Assembly: GCF_963678635.1 (NCBI RefSeq)
Contig: NC_087071.1
Location: forward strand, 16,615,613-16,679,612
Origin: Symsagittifera roscoffensis
Lineage: Eukaryota > Xenacoelomorpha > Acoela > Convolutidae
Reading direction: 5' to 3'
Length of the DNA stretch: 64,000 nt
Below the pieces are notes generated by a model. That model was given only the letters and a program-made list of their open reading frames with translations, did no database searches and was not told the origin of the DNA. Both the position numbers and the translations under genes were made by a program. This document shows positions 45,226 through 53,535 of the stretch, one piece after another (positions within the stretch are counted from its first letter, which is position 1; every line of letters begins with the position of its first letter).

Positions 45226-46172
45226 CGGTATCAAAAATAACATCTTAATGTTTATCCGAGCAGTCCTGCAACCAAACATGGTACAAGTGAAAGACGGTCC
45301 TTTTCTATCAAAATGGATAGTACAGCACGACGGAGTACCCCAGGGTGACAAGCTATCACCGCTGCTCCTCTCAATCTTCATAGCAGATCTCGAACCTATT
45401 CTTAATAATAAAAATGCCACACAGTTTTCTTTGCGGATGATCTCATTATCGGATCTCACATACGTCAAGACGTACAGGAGGCGCTACAGTCACTTGAAGT
45501 GTGCTGTGAAGATAACCTGATGTCAGTGAATGTCGAAAAAACCAAAGCAGGCAAGTTCAGAAATAGAGGTAGATTGAGCGCTGACGACGACTTGATCTAC
45601 AAAAACATGGTAATCGAAATTGTCCCGGAGTTCTGGTACCTGGTTATCACTTTCAGCACCAAATTGAGTCCATCAGCTCATCTTGACAAGTTACTCAAAA
45701 AGGCGAGAACCCACACGGGGACGCTCTGCCAGAAACTCAATCCCCAGAAGATCTCTTTTCAATCGGCGACGAGGCTCCTCAATGACGTGGTAGTACCCAG
45801 CGGAACATATGGCCTGAACATATTTGAAATCAACAAAATAAGGAGACATGAACATCTCCAAAACTGGAAAACTAATTCTGGAAGGTCTGGTGCGGTGTAT
45901 CACAGCATCACAGCTCGAGGAATTTGAGACACCATTTGTTGGAATACGACTTCCTCAAACTACCAGGAATGAAAGGGATTAGACGACGCGTTGTCGCATG
46001 ATTTTATTGTTCTGGACTACACTCATGTATATGTCACTTTGATAACTGCTTCAGAATTCGAAATACTCAATGCTGTGACTCAATTTTAGGATTCTCAGTA
46101 GGAGAAGCCTGCAGATGCAGACTCTGCGATATCCAGCTGACAGGCAATTACCATTTACTTCAATGCAAGAAT
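45226..46172 (+). pseudogene. non-LTR retrotransposon reverse transcriptase fragment
   Basis: Covers the second half of an endonuclease-type (jockey/CR1/RTE-like) RT: DGVPQGDKLSPLLLSIFIAD, catalytic FADD at 45430-45441 in a frame shifted by one base, SVNVEKTKAGKFRNRG, the EFWYLVITFSTKLSPSAHLD segment with KKARTHTGTL, and a distal zinc motif C-x2-C...H-x4-C (CRLCDIQLTGNYHLLQC) at about 46.11-46.17 kb. 5' truncated, with a frameshift before the catalytic site. It is the parent state of the deleted copies at 35.7 and 42.2 kb. Confidence 0.8.
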
Positions 46173-46267
46173 CTATGTGGGTACCTTTCCAGAGAGTAAA
46201 AGCTGTTTTCTGGATAATTTCTGAGGCCTTAGGGTCCTAACAAACAATTCCAGACACTCAGTCGCAG

Positions 46268-46452
46268 CTCTGCCATATCCACTCTATCCGACTCAATTTG
46301 GGCCTATCCCGACTCCTCTGGGTCGATTTATTGCATTTCTACATATACACCCAACCCGGATCAATTTGGGACTATTCCGTCCCTTCTGGGTTGACTTTTT
46401 GCATTTCTACCATATTCACTCTATCCCGATCAACTCAGGACCAATCTTTGGG
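46268..46452. repeat. ~70-bp tandem repeat, 2.5 units
   Basis: Units follow CACTCTATCC.GA(C)TCAA, TTGGG.CTATYCCG, TTCTGGGTTGA and TTGCATTTCTAC. They lie directly after the RT zinc motif, within the segment absent from the short units. Confidence 0.85.
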
Positions 46453-46797
46453 CGGTCGCGGCGTTGATTGGAGGAACCATTGGAAAATCAATTAGAATCC
46501 AAAATTTTATTCCGGTCAACTCGTTCGTAGCAATATCAGTGATTTGTAAGCCAAGTTATAGAACAGTACTAATAGCGCTTATATTTCGAGACCTCTCAGA
46601 GAATTGTCCCAATAAACATGAGTTACACCGTAATAAAAGGACACTTTTAATTTATGAACATTAAAAGGTGACTTGATATTACCTACAACAACTACACCTA
46701 GACTGCAACTGATGTTTGATACTTTGAAACTTTATTTATTGATACTTTTCATGTTTTCATACTTGTATTATTGTCTTTTCAGAAGACTTGAACTTAC

Positions 46798-46828
<31 letters not shown>

Positions 46829-47168
46829 TTTCTTCTTCTTATGTGTCATTACGTAACAAAATTTGTTAAACTCACTTTACTAAGCCTGTTCATTAAAATT
46901 TTTGTACTTTTTTTCTGGCACAATTTATTGTATGCATTGTTGATATGTAAAGTTACAACCACCTTCAGTTGATATTATCATTTGAACAAGTGAATAAGCT
47001 TAAATGTTCACTTACTTCATTTTCGACTGAAGTTATTTTTTCAGCATGGGATTTGTTATTTTTGACATATATGTGAGGTTTGAGAACGCTCACTTGGAAG
47101 AGAGGGTACCGCAATACCTTTCCTAACCTTGAATCACTGTGGTTTTAATATTTGGGGAAAAGATATTG
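46453..47168. other. spacer of the long array unit
   Basis: AT-rich DNA with no recognised gene; contains the CTT microsatellite at 46798-46840. Confidence 0.5.
46798..46840. repeat. (CTT)n microsatellite
   Basis: About 14 CTT units with one interruption; the open frame over it encodes poly-Leu and is not a gene. Confidence 0.95.
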
Positions 47169-47182
47169 TTAATAGATAATAC

Positions 47183-47587
47183 TTGATAAGAAACTCTAAG
47201 TTGATTTTAAACTGGTGCATGGAACGGTCCACATACAAAATTTGCTGGAAAATTGATAGCAATAAGAAATGCTGTGTCATTGGCGTGGGTGATCAGAAAA
47301 AAAAGAAATTTATTCTAGGAAACATAGTGCCAAACGGTCATATTTGGAAGTTTGACCTTAAGAAAACGTTCAGTCTTGATTTTGGGGTGAAATGCAATTT
47401 TTCAAAAATTCGAATTGAGCATGTCATGCTCAAGTTTCTCGCGACAACTGAAAATACCAAAAAAACAAGATCAGAAGATTCAAACTACAATTGCGGGAAA
47501 GTAGTCAAAAGTAGCAGAGGGAAATTTCCAATACATAGTTCGAACGAGATTAGAGCTGTCTTATTCTTGGCAGAAGACGGAAATTGA
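47183..47587 (+). CDS. unknown 134-residue element ORF
   Basis: An open frame kept intact only in the long array unit. It has a basic centre (GDQKKKKFILGNIVPNG), paired Cys (KICWKIDSNKKCCVIG) and ends LFLAEDGN. No family is recognised. It precedes the hairpin-bearing LTR-like tail, so it may be the last coding part of the same element; it is frameshifted in the two short units. A start further upstream is possible. Confidence 0.35.
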   Translation: MIRNSKLILNWCMERSTYKICWKIDSNKKCCVIGVGDQKKKKFILGNIVPNGHIWKFDLKKTFSLDFGVKCNFSKIRIEHVMLKFLATTENTKKTRSEDSNYNCGKVVKSSRGKFPIHSSNEIRAVLFLAEDGN

Positions 47588-47759
47588 TCGCGAGTGTAGA
47601 GAGGAATCAAGTTAGAGTGGACCAGAGTGAACCTTCGGTGGAAAGGTGGACAGCTGAAGCTGCCCAATGGTCCCGATCAAAAACTTGTTTCTCGAGTTGA
47701 AACTTGCTTATTTCAAACTTTTGGAGTTAAACTTAAATACCCTATCAATTCTAGAATTG

Positions 47760-48046
47760 CTATTTAGTTTTGTTAATCAATTCTAGAGGTTGTGTCGGTA
47801 AGTGAGTACCTAATTTAATTTTCATGAGTGTGTTTTATGTTGTTATGTTGAGTTAGGGAGAGTTTTTAGGTTGATCCATCTGAAATGGATCAAAAGTCCA
47901 ATGTCCAATAAAAAGTAACTCTACATAACATTCGGACCCTGTTTTTAACGGCGTTCGCGTAGTTTAGGTATTTTGAGACGTGAGTATGGGGGCGTTCTTA
48001 TTTTCTGTCTTCTTAGCCTAATTGTTGTGATAAACTTATTAAATAG
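47760..48046 (+). repeat. LTR-like or 3'-end segment with hairpin, long unit
   Basis: Third near-identical copy of 36760-37046; hairpin at 47871-47893. Confidence 0.5.
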
Positions 48047-48176
48047 TTAGAAAGAAAGGAATCATTTTTTGCAAATTGTGGAAAAAAAAGTGGAGCATTT
48101 CACATTTTGTCAAAAAATTAGAAACACTTTTCGCGTTTGTCCGGTTGATGGTGGCTAATCCCGGAATCACGACAAG

Positions 48177-48883
48177 ATGGACAGTCGATCAGCCCCCTGT
48201 GGACGAACAGAATGCAAATTCGGGAAACGCGTTGTCAGCAGAGGAATCCAATGTGACTACTGCGGGATGTGGTATCATTTTCATGCGCGGGTATCAATGA
48301 GAAGGAAGCAACACGCCTGGGCAGATCTGACGATGTATTTTCCTGCCCTTCGTGCATCTCCCGAGGTGAGACAAACACCATGCAGAGTCCCAATAACATC
48401 CTAGATCTCCTCAAAAAAACACGAGCAAGTGTGGTAAAGTTTATTCCGAAAGCTAGTAGGCGTCATTTTGCTAAACTGCTGAAGGACTGCTTGTGCCAAG
48501 TCGTTGCTAGCCCCGAAGACGAGTTCCACTGGGCCAGACTGTTTAGAGCACCAACTAGTTGCCTTCGTCAAACAGATTGGGGCGGAACCAGAAAACGTAC
48601 GTCACTTGCTACTATCCTCAATCAGCCAATCCAGGAGATCGAGAACGCGGATAACGATCGCTTGCTCGTCGCTGGCAACCGGATTTCTGGGAAAACAATG
48701 AAACGGAAGTCGGATCCTGCCCACAACACCGGCCGTAAAATCTACGAAAAGTTTGATGATGGTGATGTTCGTGGCGCTGTCAGACTTGCTTCCTCTGATG
48801 TCACGATTGCCCCGTTTGATTCAACTACTCTGGAGAAACTTGAGAGTAAGCATCCGAAAACACCACTGGACAGAAGAGTTTAA
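48177..48883 (+). pseudogene. retrotransposon N-terminal region with PHD finger
   Basis: From the ATG at 48177: MDSRSAPCGRTECKFG, then IQCDYCGMWYHFH, and after a 1-base loss near 48284 the other frame gives the next Cys with AGINEKEATRL and DVFSCPSC. Together these are the C4HC3 ligands of a PHD finger. The following RAS...KASRRHFAKLL segment and KTMKRKSDPAHNTGRKI are unrecognised linker. It ends at an in-frame TAA (48881-48883), after which the same frame continues into the RT. PHD fingers bind histone tails, so a chromatin-targeting role is an inference. Confidence 0.75.
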
Positions 48884-49777
48884 CCGCAAAACGTTAACGC
48901 TACTTTAATTGTTAATGAAGACGATGTCTATAGGGCTGTCATGAGTTTTGCTCCAGGATCTGCAGGAGGTACCACATATTTGCGTCCGCAACATGTGAAG
49001 GACTGTCTAACTGATAATTTTGGTCAAGACGCCTCGAACCTGAAATCAGCGCTTACTGAGTTTGTTAACCTTCTCCTTTCCGGAAAAGTTCCAGATAGAA
49101 TAAAACCCTTAACTGCTGGCGCCAATTTGAGCGCTTTCAACAAGCCCAACGGAGGCCTGCGCCCTATTGATGTGGGAGACACCCTGCGCCGAGTTGCTGG
49201 CAAATGTGCTGCCAGTATTGCCAGTTCGAAGTTCAAAACCTACTTCGCTTCCCTTCAAGTTGGGTTCGGCACCCGGGGCGGAGCGGAAGCTGCGGTCCAT
49301 AATGTTCGGGCGTTCATCAAAAGCGCTAACGAAAACGATGTTCTGCTAAAGCTGGACTTCAGCAATGCGTTCAACACCGTTAGAAGAGACTATGTCGCTG
49401 AACTCTTTGCAGAAGAAATGCCGGAACTTCTTCCGTTCTACAGACTTTGCTACGAACAGGGAAGCTTCTTGCCTTTCGGCGAAGGGTTCATTGTCTCTGA
49501 GGAAGGGTTCCAACATGGAGACCCTCTAGCGGTTTTCCTTTTCTGTCTGTCCATCCACAGATTTATTGTCAGATTGAAGGCCAGATTGAAAAATGCCTAC
49601 ATTGACGACATCACTAAAGGCGACGACTGGAAGATTGTCATTGGAGATCTTCGCCTCGTCATGGCTGAGATCGAAAAAGTCGACTTGTCCTTGAACGATG
49701 AAAAGTGTGAAATAGTGATCTTCAGTTCGAGTCATGAGTTTTGCACCAAGGTTACCAACGAGTTCAAGCTTCTGTGA
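48884..49777 (+). pseudogene. reverse transcriptase, retrotransposon copy 1
   Basis: Encodes the RT of an R2-like, endonuclease-C-terminal element: SFAPGSAGGTTYLRPQHVKD, GGLRPIDVGDTLRR, motif A KLDFSNAFNTVRRD (Asp at 49355), motif B FQHGDPLAVFLF, and motif C AYIDDITK at 49598-49609. YIDD replaces the more common YADD or FADD. The catalytic Asp residues are present, but the preceding in-frame TAA and a stop at 49775 disconnect it from flanking domains. Confidence 0.9.
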
Positions 49778-50591
49778 CCCAGGATCAAGACTGTGTAGGA
49801 CTCTGAATCTGAGCTTCTTGGCTCTGCCTTGGGACCGATCTCGATTGAAAATATTTTCAACCAGAAGCTGAAAGCCATTCTTCTGATGAAAGAGCGGCTG
49901 TAACACGTATCCTCTAACTGTGCTTAATTCCTGCTGAAGAATTGTTTTCTCATTCCTAAGCTGATGTACTTCTTTCGAACATCAGAAGTCTATCGGTTAT
50001 CTTACCTCCTACTTAACTGGCTGTCGTTTCGTACCTCTCGTATTTCCTTTCAGTCGAAGATCTAGCACAGCAGGTCTATGCTTTTTCCCAAACTGACATA
50101 AAAACGACGCCCTTACTAGGTTTGCCGCTTTCGCAGCAGATGGAGCTCCCCGCGATCTTTTAAACAGGGCGAAATATACGACAAATTCACGGAAAAACAA
50201 GTTAGCCATTTTCTCCAGGCAGCCACAGCCAAATTACATTGAGCTGCTTGTACAGGAGCGAGCGACTGGCTCAAGGCTATGCCCTCGAGATCTCTAGGTT
50301 TGCATATGTCAGACGAGCAGCTGAGAATCGCTGTTAGCTTCAGACTAGGTGCACCAATTTGCTCCTGACACACTTGTTGGTAAGGCGCCAAGGTTGAAGC
50401 GGACGGGTCACACGCGTTTGTCTGTCTTCGCAGTCGGAGTCGCCATGCTAGGCACCACCTCGGCTACGAGATTATCCACAAAGCTCTGCAGAGTGCTCAT
50501 ATTCCAGCAGAATTGGAACCAGCAGTTATGTTCTGAGACGTCAACAGACCAGACGGCGTTACCATGATGCCCTGGCGCTTGGGGTCGCCCC
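49778..50591 (+). pseudogene. thumb, linker and zinc-motif remnants, copy 1
   Basis: Continues in the RT frame with stops (GSALGPISIENIFNQKLKAI is readable) and then degenerates. Homologous to 52053-52950 of copy 2 but with a ~130-bp deletion near 50000 and extra frameshifts. RPDG of the endonuclease is readable near 50555. Confidence 0.65.
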
Positions 50592-51158
50592 ATGGCGTGG
50601 GATTTCACCTGCGTGCATCGCCTAGCCGCCTCATTTTCCACCCAAGCAGCTACTCCTGGTCCATGTGTCGCTGAACTTGCCGAGTCTCGAAAAATCAGTA
50701 AATACTCGGCCATATCACAGACACACTTCTTCGTGTCAGTTGCAGTAGAGACATTAGGTGGACTCGGCCCTAGCACCCTCGACTTTGTTAATGACTTGGG
50801 TAGATGGGCCAGACTGTTTAGAGCAGCAACTAGTTGCCTTCGTCAACCAGATCGGGGCGGAACCAGGAAACGTAAGTCACTTGCTACTATCCTCAATCAG
50901 CAAATCCAGGAGTTCGAGAACGCGGATAACGATCGCTTGCTCGTCGCTGGCAACCGTATTTCCGGGAGAACAATGAAACAGAAGTGGGATCCTGCCCTCA
51001 ACACCGGCCGTAAAATCTACGAAAAGTTTGATGAAGGTGATGTTCGTGGCGCTGTCAGACTTGCTTCCTCTGATGCCACGATTGCCCCGTTTGATTCAAC
51101 TACTCTGGAAAAACTTGAGAGTAAGCATCCGAGAACACCACTGGACATAAGAGTTTAA
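50592..51158 (+). pseudogene. chimeric ORF across the copy junction
   Basis: Starts with the endonuclease end of copy 1 (AWDFTCVHRLAASFST, KYSAISQTHFFVSVAVETLG, STLDFVNDLGRW) and at 50805/50806 runs in frame into the N-terminal linker of copy 2 (ARLFRAATSCLRQPDRGG). The fusion is a by-product of the tandem duplication. It ends at the same TAA that interrupts copy 1. Confidence 0.8.
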
Positions 51159-52052
51159 CCGCAAAACGTTAACGCTAATTTAATTGTTAATGAAGACGAG
51201 GTCTATAGGGCTGTCATGAGCTTTGCGCCAGGGTCTGCAGGAGGTACCACTTATATGCTTCCGCAACATGTGAAGGACTGTCTAACTGATAAACTTGGTC
51301 AAGACGCCTCGAACCTGAAATCAGCGCTTACTGAGTTTGTTAACCTTCTCTTTTCCGGAAAAGTTCCAGATAGAATAAAACCCTTAATTGCTGGCGCCAA
51401 TTTGAGCGCTTGCAACAAGCCCAACGGAGGCCTGCGTCCTATTGCTGAAGGAGACACACAGCGCCGAGTCGCTGGCAAATTTGCTGCCAGTATTGCCAGT
51501 TCGAAGTTCAAATCCTACTTCGCTTCCCTTCAAGTTGGGTTCGTCACCCGGGGAGGAGCGGAAGCTGCGGTCCATGCTGTTCGGGCGTTCATCAAAATCG
51601 CTAACGAAAACGATGTTCTGCTAAAGCTGGACTTCAGCAATGCGTTCAACACCGTTAGAAGAGACTATGTCTCTGAACTCCTTGCAGAAGAAATGCCGGA
51701 ACTTCTTCCGTTCTACAGACTTTGCTACGAACAGGGAAGCTTCTTGCCTTTCGGCGAAGGGTTCATTGTCTCTGAGGAAGGGTTCCAACATGGAGACCCT
51801 CTAGCGGTTTTCCTTTTCTGTCTGTCCATCCACAGATTTATCGTCAGATTGAAGGCCAGATTGAAAAATGCCTACATTGACGACATCACTAAAGGCGACG
51901 ACTGGAAGATTGTCATTGGAGATCTTCGCCTCGTCATGGCTGAGATCGAAAAAGTCGACTTGTCCTTGAACGATGAAAAGTGTGAAATAGTGATCTTCAG
52001 TTCGAGTCATGAGTTTTGCACCAAGGTTACCAACGAGTTCAAGCTTCTGTGA
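51159..52052 (+). pseudogene. reverse transcriptase, retrotransposon copy 2
   Basis: Same domain as 48884-49777; YIDD at 51873-51884. About 17 residue differences from copy 1 fall in the first ~155 residues, while the rest is almost identical. Changes such as GDTLRR to GDTQRR and GFGTRG to GFVTRG hit conserved positions. Confidence 0.88.
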
Positions 52053-53356
52053 CCCAGGATCAAGACTGTGTAGGACTCTGAATCTGAGCTTCTTGGCTCT
52101 GCCTTGGGACCGATCTCGATTGAAAATATTTTCAACCAGAAGCTGAAAGCCATCCTTCTGATGAAAGAGCGACTGAAACACGCATACTCTAACTGTGCTT
52201 AATTTCCGCTGAAGAATTGTTTTCTGGTTCCTAAGCTGATGTACTTCTTTCGAACATCAGAAGTCTATCGGATAACTGACCTCCTTCTCACGCTTGAGAA
52301 CACATTTATCACTGTTCTGGAAAACATCAAAAACATCAAGATAGATGTTGCTGTGTGGCAGCAAGCTTCATTACCAGCCCGTTCTGGAGTCCTTGGTATC
52401 TTACCTCCTACTAAACTGGCTGTCGTTTCGTACCTCTCGTCTTTCCTTTCAGTCGAAGATCTAACACAGCAGGTCTAAGCTTTTTCCCAAACTGACATAA
52501 TAACGACGCCCTTACTAGTTTTGACGCTTTGGCAGCAGATGGAGCTCCCCCGCAATCTTTTAAACAGCGCGAAATATACGACAATTTCACGGAAAAACAA
52601 GTTAGCCAGTTTCTCCAGGCAGCCACAGCCAAATTACATGGAGCTGCTTGTACAGGAGCGAGCGACTGGCTCAACGCTATGCCCTGGAGAACTCTAGGTT
52701 TGCATATGTCAGACGAGCAGCTGAGAATCGCCGTTAGCTTCAGACCAGGTGCACCAATTTGCTCCTGACACACCTGTTGGTAAGGCGCCAAGGTTGAAGC
52801 GGACGGGTCACACGCGTTTGTCTGTCTTCGCAGTCGGAGTCGCCATGCTAGGCACCACCTCGGCAACGAGATTATCGACAAAGCTCTGCAGAGTGATCAT
52901 ATTCCAGTAGAATTGGAACCAGCAGTTATGTTCTGAGACGTCAACAAAAGGCCAGACGGCGTTACCATGATGCCCTGGCGCTTGGGTCGCCCCATGGCGT
53001 GGGATTTCACCTGCGTGCATCGCCTAGCCGCCTCATTTTCCACCCAAGCAGCTACTCCTGGTCCATGTGTCGCTGAACTTGCCGAGTCTCGAAAGATCAG
53101 TAAATACTCGGCCATATCACAGACACACTTCTTCCTGTCAGTTGCAGTAGAGACATTAGGTGGACTCGGCCCTAGCACCCTCAATTTTGTTAATGACTTG
53201 GGTAGACGGATATTTCTTGGAGAGAAAAGAGCAACTGAATATCTAAGACAACGTTTGGGAGTCGCAGTGCCAATGGGAAATGCTGCAGCTATTATTGAGA
53301 CGTTCAAAAGCGACCGGGACCCGCTTCTTGTCAATGAACTGATCCACCACCGATGA
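52053..53356 (+). pseudogene. thumb and restriction-like endonuclease domain, copy 2
   Basis: Readable parts: NCFLVPKLMYFFRTSEVYRI thumb-like segment with WQQASLPARSGVLGIL; SDEQLRIAVSFRPGAPIC; a C...H-x-C...H-x4-C zinc motif split by TGA and TAA (52.76-52.83 kb); EIIDKAL; KRPDGVTMMPWRLGRPMAWD with the RPD (52949-52957) and later Asp (about 53003) typical of the PD-(D/E)xK-like endonuclease of R2-class elements; and SVAVETLGGLG before LGRRIFLGEKRATEYLRQRL, ending at a TGA. This endonuclease nicks target DNA to prime reverse transcription. Inactive here. Confidence 0.85.
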
Positions 53357-53535
53357 TTGGATACATTCCCATCTGCCCCGCTGCTCCCAATAGTTTTCTC
53401 CACGTTAATTCCATTAGATGTTTTTATAAATTTTTACTTGTAATATGGATATTGAGACGGTGTTTTTAAATGATGGTTACGACGATGCTTTTAATGCTCA
53501 TCGATTAATTTATTTATTGAACTCGAAAAAAAACA

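Larger units (their letters stand above)
43501..48046. repeat. array unit, long (least deleted) form
   Basis: About 4.55 kb. It keeps the three segments missing from the short units, so it best represents the ancestral arrangement. A further unit starts at 48047 and is cut off at 48141 by a retrotransposon. Confidence 0.85.
48142..50805 (+). mobile_element. RLE-type non-LTR retrotransposon, copy 1
   Basis: Abruptly replaces the array unit after CGCGTTTGTC at 48141. Order: PHD finger, unknown linker, reverse transcriptase, thumb and linker, restriction-like endonuclease. It breaks off in the endonuclease end at 50805, where copy 2 begins from an internal position (GGGCCAGACTG). It lacks about 130 bp after the RT that copy 2 retains. 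Confidence 0.85.
50806..53535 (+). mobile_element. RLE-type non-LTR retrotransposon, copy 2
   Basis: Starts internally, without a PHD finger, and extends to the natural 3' end. The likely element end is the A-rich GAAAAAAAAC near 53.53 kb; the exact border is uncertain because no target duplication was identified. Confidence 0.8.

Noticed and set aside
46673-46972. Leu-rich 99-codon ORF
   Set aside because: Made by the CTT microsatellite.
49526-49906. Minus-strand ORFs of 120-130 codons inside the reverse transcriptases
   Set aside because: Antisense shadows of a well-conserved plus-strand RT.
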